Shown piece after piece: positions 18,599 to 26,897 of a stretch of DNA of 64,000 nt. The stretch's first letter is position 1. Every line of letters starts with the position of its first letter. The notes under the pieces are model-generated. The model did no database searches and was not told the DNA's origin. It saw only the letters and a list, made by a program, of their open reading frames with translations. Position numbers and translations under genes: made by a program. The stretch comes from Maribacter caenipelagi. GTDB lineage: Bacteria; Bacteroidota; Bacteroidia; Flavobacteriales; Flavobacteriaceae. The stretch spans positions 92,462 through 156,461 of the forward strand of contig NZ_SNZW01000020.1 in the NCBI RefSeq assembly GCF_004364175.1, read 5' to 3'.

Positions 18599-18924
18599 TG
18601 AACATCGAAAACGCACAGTTAGCAGTAGATAATTGGATCAAAGAACACGGCGTTCGTTATTTCAACGAGCTGACCAATATGGCGCAGTTAACAGAAGAAG
18701 TAGGCGAGGTCGCTAGAATTATTGCTAGACGCTATGGTGAGCAAAGCGAAAAAGAATCTGATAAGAACAAAGATTTAGGCGAAGAATTGGCAGATGTAAT
18801 GTTTGTAGTATTGTGTTTGGCGAATCAGACAGGTATCGATTTACAACAAGCTTTTGATAAAAAGTTAGATTTAAAAACAAAGCGTGATCATGACCGTCAT
18901 CACAGCAATAAAAAGTTGAAATAG
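18598..18924 (+). CDS. MazG-like nucleotide pyrophosphohydrolase
   Basis: Starting at ATG 18598 (TGATG overlap with dtd) the protein has 108 residues; a TTG three bases upstream is also in frame. It shows the all-alpha NTP pyrophosphatase pattern with EEVGEVARII (ExxE) near residue 32 and EELADVMFVVL (ExxD) near 63. It probably hydrolyses a non-canonical or excess nucleotide; the substrate is unknown. Confidence 0.88.
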   Translation: MNIENAQLAVDNWIKEHGVRYFNELTNMAQLTEEVGEVARIIARRYGEQSEKESDKNKDLGEELADVMFVVLCLANQTGIDLQQAFDKKLDLKTKRDHDRHHSNKKLK

Positions 18925-18961
18925 GCGTATATTTGGCGTTCTATTTTTAAAACCATACGCT

Positions 18962-20191
18962 TTGAAAATTCACCTAACTGGTCCGTCAAATCATCAATTA
19001 AAAGATACCATAACTATAACAGGTTCTAAAAGTGAATCTAACCGTAGTTTATTATTAGCTGCATTATTCCCGGATATTAAAATAGAAAATATTTCAAACT
19101 CTGATGATGCCCAGGTTATGGCTGAAGGTTTGAAAATTTCAGATGGAACAGTAGATATACATCATGCCGGTACTGCAATGCGATTTTTGACTGGTTATTT
19201 CTCTTCTCAAGAAGGTAAAGATGTAATTCTTACCGGTTCTAAAAGAATGACTGAGAGACCAATTAAAATTCTTGTCGAAGCTTTGAGAACTTTAGGGGCA
19301 GAAATCTCGTATGTGCAAGACGAAGGCTATCCGCCTATAAAAATCAAAGGTCAACGTATCGTAAAAGATAAAGTTAGTCTGCCTGCAAATGTAAGTAGCC
19401 AATATATTTCTTCTTTATTATTAATTGCACCAAGTCTAGAAAACGGACTGGAATTAGAGTTAGTGGGCAAGATTACTTCGGTGCCATATATAAAAATGAC
19501 CTTAGCGCTACTTGAAGAAATCGGGGTGGAAACTTCTTTTGAAGGTAATATGATTAAAGTGTCGTCGAAAGCAAAAGTAGCACCTACGACATTGGTTGTG
19601 GAGTCTGACTGGAGTTCAGCTTCTTATTTCTATGGTATTTGTGCACTTGCAGCCCCGGGTACAGAAATTACTTTATCTGCATATAAAAAGAAGAGCCTTC
19701 AGGGAGATAGTGTACTTGCTGATATTTATACCGCCTTCGGAGTTGAAACTAGCTTTGGTGAAAATAAAATCACCTTAAAAAAGACCGATAAAAAAGTATT
19801 GGCAGCCAATGAATTCGATTTAGCCAATGCGCCAGATATTGCACAAACTATTGCAGTTACTTGTTTCGGATTAGGCGTTGGTTGTCATTTAATAGGTTTA
19901 CACACCTTAAAAATTAAAGAAACAGATCGTTTAGAAGCTTTACATACAGAGCTTTCTAAATTGGGGGCAAATATTTCTGTTACCGATAAGACACTTACTA
20001 TTCTACCAACATCTGAAATTAACGCGGATATAGCTATAGATACGTATAACGATCATAGAATGGCAATGGCTTTTGCACCGTTGGCAATGAAAACTACCCT
20101 TTTTGTGAATGATGCAGAGGTGGTTTCGAAGTCATATCCAGATTTTTGGAACGACCTAAAACAACTAGATTTCAGCATAAAAGAATTATAA
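18962..20191 (+). CDS. aroA: 3-phosphoshikimate 1-carboxyvinyltransferase (EPSP synthase)
   Basis: The 409-residue protein contains SKSESNRSLLLAAL (residues 21-34), the HAGTAMRF block near 62, and the C-terminal KETDRLEAL and YNDHRMAMA motifs that bind shikimate-3-phosphate and PEP. The start is TTG at 18962: no upstream in-frame ATG exists and the conserved N-terminus begins here. It serves the same pathway as the operon at 9337-13337 but lies outside that attenuated unit. Confidence 0.93.
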   Translation: MKIHLTGPSNHQLKDTITITGSKSESNRSLLLAALFPDIKIENISNSDDAQVMAEGLKISDGTVDIHHAGTAMRFLTGYFSSQEGKDVILTGSKRMTERPIKILVEALRTLGAEISYVQDEGYPPIKIKGQRIVKDKVSLPANVSSQYISSLLLIAPSLENGLELELVGKITSVPYIKMTLALLEEIGVETSFEGNMIKVSSKAKVAPTTLVVESDWSSASYFYGICALAAPGTEITLSAYKKKSLQGDSVLADIYTAFGVETSFGENKITLKKTDKKVLAANEFDLANAPDIAQTIAVTCFGLGVGCHLIGLHTLKIKETDRLEALHTELSKLGANISVTDKTLTILPTSEINADIAIDTYNDHRMAMAFAPLAMKTTLFVNDAEVVSKSYPDFWNDLKQLDFSIKEL

Positions 20192-20203
20192 TTAACGTTT
20201 TAC

Positions 20204-20235
20204 TTGACAAGGCCTATCTGCAGATTGTATATTTG
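20204..20235 (+). promoter_or_regulatory. Bacteroidota-type promoter of queA
   Basis: TTG at 20204-20206 and TATATTTG at 20228-20235 are separated by 21 nt. This matches the -33 TTG and -7 TAnnTTTG pattern of the Bacteroidota primary sigma factor. The predicted start point lies about 30 nt upstream of the queA ATG. Confidence 0.75.
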
Positions 20236-20270
20236 CAGCCGCAATTTGCTACAATAAATATAATAGCTAC

Positions 20271-21320
20271 ATGAAATTATCAAATTTTAGTTTTGAGCTT
20301 CCAGACGAATTATTGGCGGAGCATCCATCTGAAAATAGAGATGAGTCTAAATTAATGGTTATCCACAGAGAGACCGGAAAGATTGAGCACAAGATGTTCA
20401 AAGACATGATCGACTATTTTGATGAAGGTGATGTTATGGTTCTTAATAACACTAAAGTTTTTCCTGCCCGTTTATATGGTAACAAGGAAAAAACAGGTGC
20501 TCGTATCGAGGTTTTTCTTTTACGTGAGTTGAACGAAGAGCAACGTCTATGGGATGTTCTTGTAGATCCAGCCCGTAAAATACGTATTGGTAACAAGCTA
20601 TACTTTGGTGATGATGAAACGTTGGTAGCTGAGGTTATCGATAACACTACTTCTAGAGGTAGAACATTACGTTTCTTATATGATGGTGCTTACTTAGATT
20701 TTAGAAGAAAATTAAGAGAGTTAGGTGAAACTCCTTTACCTAAGTACATTAAAAGAGATGTTGAGCCAGAAGATGAAGGTCGTTACCAGACTATTTATGC
20801 AAAGCACGAAGGTGCAGTTGCTGCTCCAACAGCTGGTCTTCACTTCTCTAAACACTTATTAAAGCGTTTAGAAATTAAAGGTGTTGATTTTGCCGAATTA
20901 ACTTTACATGTTGGTTTGGGTACATTCAACCCAGTAGAGGTTGAGGATCTTTCTAAGCATAAAATGGATAGCGAAGAGCTATTTATTGATGAAAAAGCTA
21001 CAGATATTGTGAACAATGCCAAGTTACAAAAACGTCGTATTTGTGCTGTAGGTACCACTGCAATGAGAGGTTTGGAAAGTGCGGTTTCATCTAAGCATAC
21101 GTTGAATACATATGAAGGTTGGACGAATAAGTTCATTTTCCCTCCATATGACTTCAGTATCGCAAATGCAATGATTACCAATTTCCACTTACCAAAATCT
21201 ACATTATTGATGATGGTATCTGCATTTATGGGTCATGATTTAATGAACAAAGCATATAAAGAAGCAATACTGGAAAACTATAAGTTCTATTCTTATGGAG
21301 ATGCCATGTTGATTATATAA
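20271..21320 (+). CDS. queA: S-adenosylmethionine:tRNA ribosyltransferase-isomerase
   Basis: The 349-residue protein has the usual length and family blocks: [10 protein letters not shown] (here [20 protein letters not shown]), [10 protein letters not shown] near residue 185, [11 protein letters not shown] near 215, and [19 protein letters not shown] near 305. It adds the ribosyl part of SAM to preQ1 in tRNA to make epoxyqueuosine. It has its own promoter and a terminator, so it is probably monocistronic. Confidence 0.95.
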   Translation: MKLSNFSFELPDELLAEHPSENRDESKLMVIHRETGKIEHKMFKDMIDYFDEGDVMVLNNTKVFPARLYGNKEKTGARIEVFLLRELNEEQRLWDVLVDPARKIRIGNKLYFGDDETLVAEVIDNTTSRGRTLRFLYDGAYLDFRRKLRELGETPLPKYIKRDVEPEDEGRYQTIYAKHEGAVAAPTAGLHFSKHLLKRLEIKGVDFAELTLHVGLGTFNPVEVEDLSKHKMDSEELFIDEKATDIVNNAKLQKRRICAVGTTAMRGLESAVSSKHTLNTYEGWTNKFIFPPYDFSIANAMITNFHLPKSTLLMMVSAFMGHDLMNKAYKEAILENYKFYSYGDAMLII

Positions 21321-21359
21321 GTTCAAAAATATATCCTTTGTAAAAAGGACAAAATAATA

Positions 21360-21398
21360 AAATCCCGCTTTATCACATATTGAGAAAGCGGGATTTTT
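21360..21398 (+). terminator. Intrinsic terminator after queA
   Basis: AAATCCCGCTTT at 21360-21371 pairs perfectly with AAAGCGGGATTT at 21385-21396, followed by more T. Confidence 0.85.
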
Positions 21399-21426
21399 AT
21401 CACCAGTAATACCTACCTTTAAAAAG

Positions 21427-22470
21427 ATGGAAGAAATAAAGAAAAAAGATATTCGGGCACTAACGCGAGAGCAGCTTAGAGAATTCTTTGTTTCTAACGG
21501 TGACAAAGCTTTTCGTGGTAACCAAGTCTATGAGTGGTTATGGCAGAAAGCGGCTTATTCTTTTGATGTGATGACGAATCTATCAAAAGAAACTAGAGAA
21601 ATGCTAGAGGCAAACTTTGTTATCAACCATATTAAGGTGGATCAAATGCAGCGTAGTAGCGATGGTACGATTAAAAATGCGGTTCGCTTGCATGACGATT
21701 TAATTGTGGAGTCGGTATTGATTCCGACAAAATCTAGAACCACTGCCTGTGTATCTAGTCAAGTTGGTTGCAGTTTAGACTGTAGGTTCTGTGCAACGTC
21801 TCGTTTGAAGCGTATGCGAAACTTGAATCCTGATGAAATTTATGATCAAGTAGTTGCTATAGACAACGAAAGCCGATTGTATTTCGAAAGACCATTGAGT
21901 AATATTGTTTTTATGGGGATGGGTGAGCCTTTAATGAACTACAACAATGTCTTAAAGGCAATTGATAAGATTACTTCTCCTGACGGATTGGGGATGTCTC
22001 CAAAGCGAATTACCGTGTCAACTTCCGGAGTGCCAAAATTAATTCGAAAAATGGCAGACGATGAGGTGAAATTTAAATTGGCAGTTTCTCTGCATTCCGC
22101 AGTTGATGAAATCAGAACTTCAATTATGCCTTTTAATGCCAAGTTTACTTTGAGCGATTTGCGTGAGTCTTTAGTGTATTGGTACGAGAAAACAAGAAGT
22201 AGAATTACCTATGAATATGTTGTTTGGGACGGAATCAATGATACCCAGAAAGATGTAGATGCCTTAGTAGAATTCTGTCGTTTTGCACCATCTAAAGTAA
22301 ATTTAATAGAATATAACCCTATTGATGATGGCGAGTTCAAACAAGCCTCTAACGCAGCGATAGATCGCTACGTTAATACATTAGAGAAGAATAATATAGT
22401 AGTAACCGTTCGTCGTTCTAGAGGAAAGGATATTGATGCCGCATGCGGACAGTTGGCGAATAAATCGTGA
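21427..22470 (+). CDS. rlmN: Dual-specificity 23S rRNA A2503 / tRNA A37 C2-methyltransferase
   Basis: This 347-residue radical-SAM enzyme has the cluster motif CSLDCRFC near residue 117. The methyl-carrying C-terminal cysteine lies in AACGQL close to the end, and GMGEPLMNY near 160 is the SAM-binding GGEP equivalent. The product adds a methyl group to C2 of adenine in 23S rRNA and tRNA. The intergenic region behind it begins with a heptad array ten bases after the stop. Confidence 0.95.
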   Translation: MEEIKKKDIRALTREQLREFFVSNGDKAFRGNQVYEWLWQKAAYSFDVMTNLSKETREMLEANFVINHIKVDQMQRSSDGTIKNAVRLHDDLIVESVLIPTKSRTTACVSSQVGCSLDCRFCATSRLKRMRNLNPDEIYDQVVAIDNESRLYFERPLSNIVFMGMGEPLMNYNNVLKAIDKITSPDGLGMSPKRITVSTSGVPKLIRKMADDEVKFKLAVSLHSAVDEIRTSIMPFNAKFTLSDLRESLVYWYEKTRSRITYEYVVWDGINDTQKDVDALVEFCRFAPSKVNLIEYNPIDDGEFKQASNAAIDRYVNTLEKNNIVVTVRRSRGKDIDAACGQLANKS

Positions 22471-22479
22471 TTTTTGTAT

Positions 22480-22528
22480 TAAGTAAAGAGTACAAAGTAA
22501 TAAGTACGAGGTACGAAGTCTAAAGTTA
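22480..22528 (+). repeat. Heptad repeat array, nAAGTAC type
   Basis: Seven consecutive 7-mers in register: TAAGTAA, AGAGTAC, AAAGTAA, TAAGTAC, GAGGTAC, GAAGTCT and AAAGTTA. The central GT is invariant while the flanks vary. The same word order AGAGTAC, AAAGTAA, TAAGTAC recurs at 45322-45342. Confidence 0.7.
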
Positions 22529-22691
22529 GAAGAGAGAAAATAGAGTTTAGAAATTAGACTTGTTATGAAGTGTTGTATTTAGCAAAGCTAAGCTTAAGAA
22601 ATACAAAGTATTAAGTAATACGAATTACTAGAGCAATTGCTAACATAATATCTTAGTATTTTATACTTATTACTAAAAAACGCGAAGCGTT

Positions 22692-22801
22692 AAAGCCAAA
22701 AGCCAAAAGCCAAAAGCCAAAAGCCAAAAGCCAAAAGCCAAAAGCCAAAAGCCAAAAGCCAAAAGCCAAAAGCCAAAAGCCAAAAGCCAAAAGTCAAAAG
22801 C
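22692..22801 (+). repeat. Tandem AAAAGCC heptamer array (about 15 units)
   Basis: GCC recurs every 7 nt from 22695 to 22786, with one GTC variant at 22793. The array directly follows the AACGC-GAA-GCGTT hairpin. A 12-unit array of the same heptamer lies at 34695-34778. There are no spacers, so it is not CRISPR. Confidence 0.9.
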
Positions 22802-22910
22802 ATTTTTGAACTTGAGCTTGAGTTTTGAACTTGAACTTATTTTTTTCCAACAATCAATCCTTAAATACCATTATATCCTCTCCGCTTACTGTTAACTGCT
22901 AGCTTTTAAC

Positions 22911-22918
22911 TAATTTTG
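22911..22918 (+). promoter_or_regulatory. Candidate -7 element of the polyprenyl synthase gene
   Basis: TAATTTTG fits TAnnTTTG and lies 20 nt before the proposed CTG start at 22938. A -33 TTG is not obvious. Confidence 0.45.
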
Positions 22919-22937
22919 GAATTCTAATACAGAGCAA

Positions 22938-23915
22938 CTGAAAATAGTAGCACAAATAAAGGAACCTGTCTATCAGGAAATGGAGCTGTTCGAGTCTAAG
23001 TTTAGAGATTCAATGACCTCTAAGGTTGCGTTACTCAATAGAATCACTCATTATATCGTAAATCGAAAGGGGAAGCAAATGCGCCCTATGTTCGTTTTTC
23101 TAACGGCAAAAATGCTGAATAACGGCGAGGTGAACGAGCGTACGTATCGTGGCGCTTCGGTTATAGAATTAATACATACCGCAACATTGGTTCATGACGA
23201 TGTCGTCGATGAAAGCAATAAACGCCGGGGATTCTTCTCCATAAATGCCCTTTGGAAAAATAAGATTGCCGTTTTGGTAGGTGATTATCTATTGTCTAAA
23301 GGTCTGCTACTTTCTATAGATAATGAAGATTTCGATTTACTTAAAATTATCTCTGTTGCCGTTCGTGAAATGAGCGAGGGCGAATTATTACAGATAGAAA
23401 AAGCAAGACGCCTTGATATTACCGAAGATGTATACTATGATATTATCAGACAAAAGACGGCAACGCTAATAGCTGCATGTTGTTCATTAGGAGCGTGTTC
23501 GGTAAAGCCAGAAAGTGCAGATGTAGAAATCTTCAGGAAATTCGGAGAGCTCTGCGGAATGGCATTTCAGATAAAAGATGACCTTTTTGATTATGGCGGA
23601 CAGAAAATTGGTAAACCAACTGGTATTGATATCAAAGAGCAAAAGATGACTTTGCCGTTAATATATGCGCTAAACCACTGTACCAAAAAAGAGAAAAGCT
23701 GGGTAATCAATTCCGTAAAAAACCATAACAAGGATAAAAAACGTGTAAAAGAAGTCATTGCCTTTGTAAAAGATAAAGGCGGATTAGATTATGCTGTAAC
23801 TAAAATGCTACAATATAAAGATGAAGCGTTAGAGCTTCTAAGTGCGTATCCTGATTCTGACTACAAAAGTGCTTTAGAGTTGATGGTAAATTACGTAGTG
23901 GATCGTAAAAAGTAA
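22938..23915 (+). CDS. Polyprenyl (probably octaprenyl) diphosphate synthase
   Basis: The enzyme has the two aspartate-rich motifs of trans-prenyltransferases: DDVVDES (first DDxxD, with VHDD) near residue 75-81 and KDDLFDY (second) near 215. RKGKQMRP is the substrate-binding block near the N-terminus. The first ATG is at 22980, but the reading frame stays open upstream and LKIVAQIKEPVYQE reads as the usual N-terminal helix of flavobacterial homologues (from memory of the family). The only plausible initiator for it is CTG 22938, giving 325 residues. If CTG is not used, the protein starts at 22980 with 311 residues. The product is likely the side chain for menaquinone or related quinones. Confidence 0.8.
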   Translation: MKIVAQIKEPVYQEMELFESKFRDSMTSKVALLNRITHYIVNRKGKQMRPMFVFLTAKMLNNGEVNERTYRGASVIELIHTATLVHDDVVDESNKRRGFFSINALWKNKIAVLVGDYLLSKGLLLSIDNEDFDLLKIISVAVREMSEGELLQIEKARRLDITEDVYYDIIRQKTATLIAACCSLGACSVKPESADVEIFRKFGELCGMAFQIKDDLFDYGGQKIGKPTGIDIKEQKMTLPLIYALNHCTKKEKSWVINSVKNHNKDKKRVKEVIAFVKDKGGLDYAVTKMLQYKDEALELLSAYPDSDYKSALELMVNYVVDRKK

Positions 23916-24032
23916 ATCTGTAAAAAAAAATCCTTCTTTTTAATATTTTTAAATATCTGTTTTTCAGTGTTTTAAAAATTAATTTTATTTTTTGTTTATC
24001 TTCAGGCAACTATACCTACTTCTTCTGCGTCT

Positions 24033-24623
24033 ATGCTAATAGAAGACCAAACCAATATTTTGAAAATTATACCTTTTTATAAAAACGAGAAGCAGCTCAT
24101 TAAAAAAGCAACATCGGGTAATCGCGATGCACAAGAGCGTTTGTATAAAAAACATGCTCCAAAAATGTTGAGTGTCTGCCGTCAGTATATTAAGGATATT
24201 CATTTCGCGGAAGATGTAATGGTACAAGGTTTTCTAAAAATGTTCAATAAGTTAGATACGTTTAAGTTCGAAGGTAGTTTTGAAGGATGGTTAAGGCGTA
24301 TAATGATTCGAGAAAGTATCTCTTATTTACGAAAGCAGCAGTTTGTGGTGTATGATGATGAGGTGTACGAGAAGAATCAGTCTGAAGAAGTTTCTCAGAG
24401 CACCGATTTAGATACCGAACACATTCAGCAGTTGATCGATGCTTTGCCACAAGGTTATAAAATGGTTTTTGTATTGTGTACCGTAGAAGGGTATAAACAT
24501 AAAGAAATTGCAGAAATGCTTTCCATAACCGAAAGCACTTCAAAAACACAGTTATTAAAAGCCCGAAAATTGCTTCAAGACCAATTAAGGCAACAAAATA
24601 TTATAGGGTATGGAAACCGATAA
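24033..24623 (+). CDS. RNA polymerase sigma factor, ECF type
   Basis: The 196-residue protein has sigma region 2 at about 35-105 (DAQERLYKKHAPKML, then FAEDVMVQGFLKMFNKL and the GWLRRIMIRESI segment) and a region 4 helix-turn-helix at about 130-185 (LPQGYKMVFVLC, GYKHKEIAEML, STSKTQLLKAR). The next gene overlaps by 14 nt and has an anti-sigma-like layout, and a third encodes an outer-membrane barrel, so this looks like a regulated envelope operon. Confidence 0.88.
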   Translation: MLIEDQTNILKIIPFYKNEKQLIKKATSGNRDAQERLYKKHAPKMLSVCRQYIKDIHFAEDVMVQGFLKMFNKLDTFKFEGSFEGWLRRIMIRESISYLRKQQFVVYDDEVYEKNQSEEVSQSTDLDTEHIQQLIDALPQGYKMVFVLCTVEGYKHKEIAEMLSITESTSKTQLLKARKLLQDQLRQQNIIGYGNR

Positions 24624-25356
24624 GTTTGAAAAACATATAAAAGCTAAGTTCCAAGAGCGGAAAATTCTTCCGTCAGAGAATGCATGGGCAAAAATAGCAT
24701 CAGAATTAAATGATGATAAATCTAAAAAGAAACCGGTGTATTTATGGATGGGCGTTGCGGCAGGTATAGTGGTATTGGTTGGTATTGCACTGTTTTACTT
24801 TAATGGTAACGCCGTAAGCAATGAGTTGCCAACTGAAATTGTAGGCACGGAAAAGGAAAATAAATTAGAAGATGTTATTATAAAAGAGTCCATACCGTTT
24901 AAAAGTGAAGAAGAAGTGGTAGAGGCAACATCAGAAACTAAAACCAATGTAAAAGAGGTAAAAGTTGAAGAACCTATAGAACCAAAAATACAAGAGTCTA
25001 AAGTGCTGGATGATAAAATTGAAGTAACTGTAAATCAAGTGCCAACTAACGAAACTATTCAGAAATTGGTGCCTGATGAAATTATTGACTCTAAGGTGGC
25101 AGCTATAATAACGCAGGTAAGTGTTCTAGAACAAAACAGTACAGTGACCGATGCCGAGATAGATTCCTTGTTAAAACGGGCGCAAGACGAAATTTTAAGA
25201 GAGAAAATATTTAATAAAGATAAATCTGTTGATGCTATGGCTTTGTTGACAGAGGTTGAAGATGAACTTGATCAATCCTTCCGAGACCAAATTTTTGATT
25301 CCCTAAAAGCCGGTTTTATAAAAGTGCGTACTGCAGTGGCAGATCGCAATAATTAA
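24610..25356 (+). CDS. Single-pass membrane protein, possible anti-sigma factor
   Basis: The 248-residue protein has a cytoplasmic N-terminal helix region (ENAWAKIASELND near 18-30), one membrane segment at about 45-65 (WMGVAAGIVVLVGIALFYF) and a long charged Glu/Lys/Val-rich periplasmic part. The coding start overlaps the sigma gene by 14 nt, which suggests translational coupling. The layout is that of flavobacterial anti-sigma-like proteins, but no zinc anti-sigma (ZAS) motif is present and the function is inferred from position. Confidence 0.6.
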   Translation: METDKFEKHIKAKFQERKILPSENAWAKIASELNDDKSKKKPVYLWMGVAAGIVVLVGIALFYFNGNAVSNELPTEIVGTEKENKLEDVIIKESIPFKSEEEVVEATSETKTNVKEVKVEEPIEPKIQESKVLDDKIEVTVNQVPTNETIQKLVPDEIIDSKVAAIITQVSVLEQNSTVTDAEIDSLLKRAQDEILREKIFNKDKSVDAMALLTEVEDELDQSFRDQIFDSLKAGFIKVRTAVADRNN

Positions 25357-25445
25357 TCAAAGACAAATCGTTTTATCCTATATCTCTATACATTGCTATG
25401 GGGACAGGGAGCGGAGTTTTATTCATCAAAAAAATCAAAATCGAA

Positions 25446-26519
25446 ATGAAAACAATTACAATGTATTTAATCTTGTTACTGACACTATTTATAGTGCAAA
25501 ATTCGGTAGCGCAAGAAGATTATCAGAAGAGAATTGAAAACTTAAAAGAGCAAAAAGCTAAAATAACCCGACAAGAAAAAGAGGCTTTAAAATATGAAGT
25601 TGAAAACATTAATGAAAGACTTCAGAACGGAAGTATAACCGCAGACGAAGCAAATTTACAAAAGCAGGCAGCGGCAGAAAAAAGAGCTTTGAATATTGAC
25701 AATAGGATTACCATCATAGAGAATCAAATTAATCTTTTGGAACGGAATGAGGGGAAGACATTGGTTTTAATTGAGTTTGATACGATTTCAGATAAAGGTC
25801 TCCGTTTGGGCGTAGATATCAATGGGAAACCTGCTGTGTTTTTTAAATCTAAAAATTGGAAAAGTGAAATACGATATGATAGAAGAACGTATTCAGATTT
25901 TGTGATGGCGGTAGGTCTAAATAATGCGATTTTAGAAGGACAGTCTCTTACCGATTCTCCATATAAAATAGGAGGTAGCAGATTTTTTGAAATGGGATGG
26001 CAATGGCGTACCCGAGTATTTAAGAAAACTAATTTCTTAAGGTTCAATTACGGATTCTCATTTCAGTTTAATGGTTTAAAACCTAAGAATAATCAGTATT
26101 TAGTTTCTTTGGATAATGGACAGTCCGAACTTCAAGAGTTCGATTATGAGTTAAATAAGTCTAAGTTTAGAATGGATAATCTTGTTTTTCCTATACATTT
26201 TGAATTTGGACCTTCTAAATTAAAAACTACAGAAAAAACAATCCGTTACTCATTAAGAAATCAGTTTAGAATTGGATTGGGTGGCTATGGCGGATTCAAC
26301 TTAGGCACCCGTCAGAAATTAAAATATAGTCTAGATGGTGATAAAGTAAAAGATAAGTTTAAACGTAGCTATAACACCAATGATCTAATTTATGGTTTAA
26401 GTGCCTATGCCGGTGTAGATGGTGTTCTACTGTATGTAAAATATGATTTAAACCCTATATTTAAAGATGCCGCTGTAGATCAACATAATATTTCCCTAGG
26501 TCTTCGTTTCGACCTTTAA
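25446..26519 (+). CDS. Outer-membrane beta-barrel protein with N-terminal coiled coil
   Basis: The ATG at 25446 gives 357 residues starting directly with a signal peptide (cleavage near SVAQ, residue 23); an earlier in-frame ATG at 25398 would put 16 non-signal residues in front. Residues about 25-105 are a charged coiled coil (RIENLKEQKAKITRQEKEAL). The rest is alternating beta strands ending HNISLGLRFDL, with the terminal aromatic/leucine pattern of barrels. It is the third gene of the sigma operon and a possible target or partner of the signalling pair. Confidence 0.7.
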   Translation: MKTITMYLILLLTLFIVQNSVAQEDYQKRIENLKEQKAKITRQEKEALKYEVENINERLQNGSITADEANLQKQAAAEKRALNIDNRITIIENQINLLERNEGKTLVLIEFDTISDKGLRLGVDINGKPAVFFKSKNWKSEIRYDRRTYSDFVMAVGLNNAILEGQSLTDSPYKIGGSRFFEMGWQWRTRVFKKTNFLRFNYGFSFQFNGLKPKNNQYLVSLDNGQSELQEFDYELNKSKFRMDNLVFPIHFEFGPSKLKTTEKTIRYSLRNQFRIGLGGYGGFNLGTRQKLKYSLDGDKVKDKFKRSYNTNDLIYGLSAYAGVDGVLLYVKYDLNPIFKDAAVDQHNISLGLRFDL

Positions 26520-26577
26520 TAACTTATTTATCCATCAAATTAGCTGTGGTGCCGTGTGTAAAAACCGGTTACTGCAG

Positions 26578-26829
26578 CTAATTAGTTGTTTTAAATAGTT
26601 CTCTTTTCATTTCTTCGGTGAACTCATCTTCATAATAACCACGTTTGCAGTGGTTACATTCTATTGTAGTATTACTGGAAATTTTAAATAGCTTGATCCA
26701 AAAGATATGAAAATAGTTCTTTTGGGAAATAGCTATTAAAGTCCCTTGTTGTTGGCAATACGGACATGTACTGTTAAAAAGTTTTTTAGTTTCGGGCTTT
26801 CCAGGTCTAGTACCAAAGAATAGAATCAT
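26578..26829 (-). CDS. Small zinc-ribbon protein
   Basis: The 83-residue protein has two CxxC-type knuckles, CPYC at about residues 22-25 and CNHC at 58-61, with a hydrophobic FHIFWIKLFKI between them, as in the zinc-ribbon_15 type proteins of Bacteroidota. The function is unknown. It converges on the outer-membrane gene; the inverted pair AATTAGCTG (26538) / CAGCTAATT (26575) at their junction may act as a weak terminator. Confidence 0.75.
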   Translation of the reverse strand: MILFFGTRPGKPETKKLFNSTCPYCQQQGTLIAISQKNYFHIFWIKLFKISSNTTIECNHCKRGYYEDEFTEEMKRELFKTTN

Positions 26830-26868
26830 AATGTGTACTTTTGAGGTTCTAATTTAACAAATTTATTT

Positions 26869-26897
26869 CCCTCCTTTGGAGGGATTAAGGGAGGATT
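26869..26897 (+). repeat. Interspersed hairpin repeat abutting the dnaG start
   Basis: CCCTCC-TTT-GGAGGG at 26869-26883 forms a 6-bp hairpin followed by ATTAAGGGAGGATT and the dnaG ATG. As at metF, a G/C-rich interspersed element supplies the leader immediately before a start codon. Confidence 0.7.

Larger units (their letters stand above)
22471..22937. repeat. Repeat-filled intergenic region between rlmN and the polyprenyl synthase
   Basis: No gene is seen in these 467 bases. In order they hold an nAAGTAC heptad array, the small hairpin TTAGC-AAA-GCTAA (22579-22591), further 7-nt periodic TA-rich sequence, the hairpin AACGC-GAA-GCGTT (22679-22691), 15 AAAAGCC units, a 6-nt periodic GAACTT stretch (22806-22837) and the promoter of the next gene. 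Similar modules recur at 32695-33116, 34584-34778 and 45283-45569. Confidence 0.75.

Noticed and set aside
22692..22801. CRISPR array
   Set aside because: The repeat unit is only 7 nt with no spacers, and no cas genes are present.
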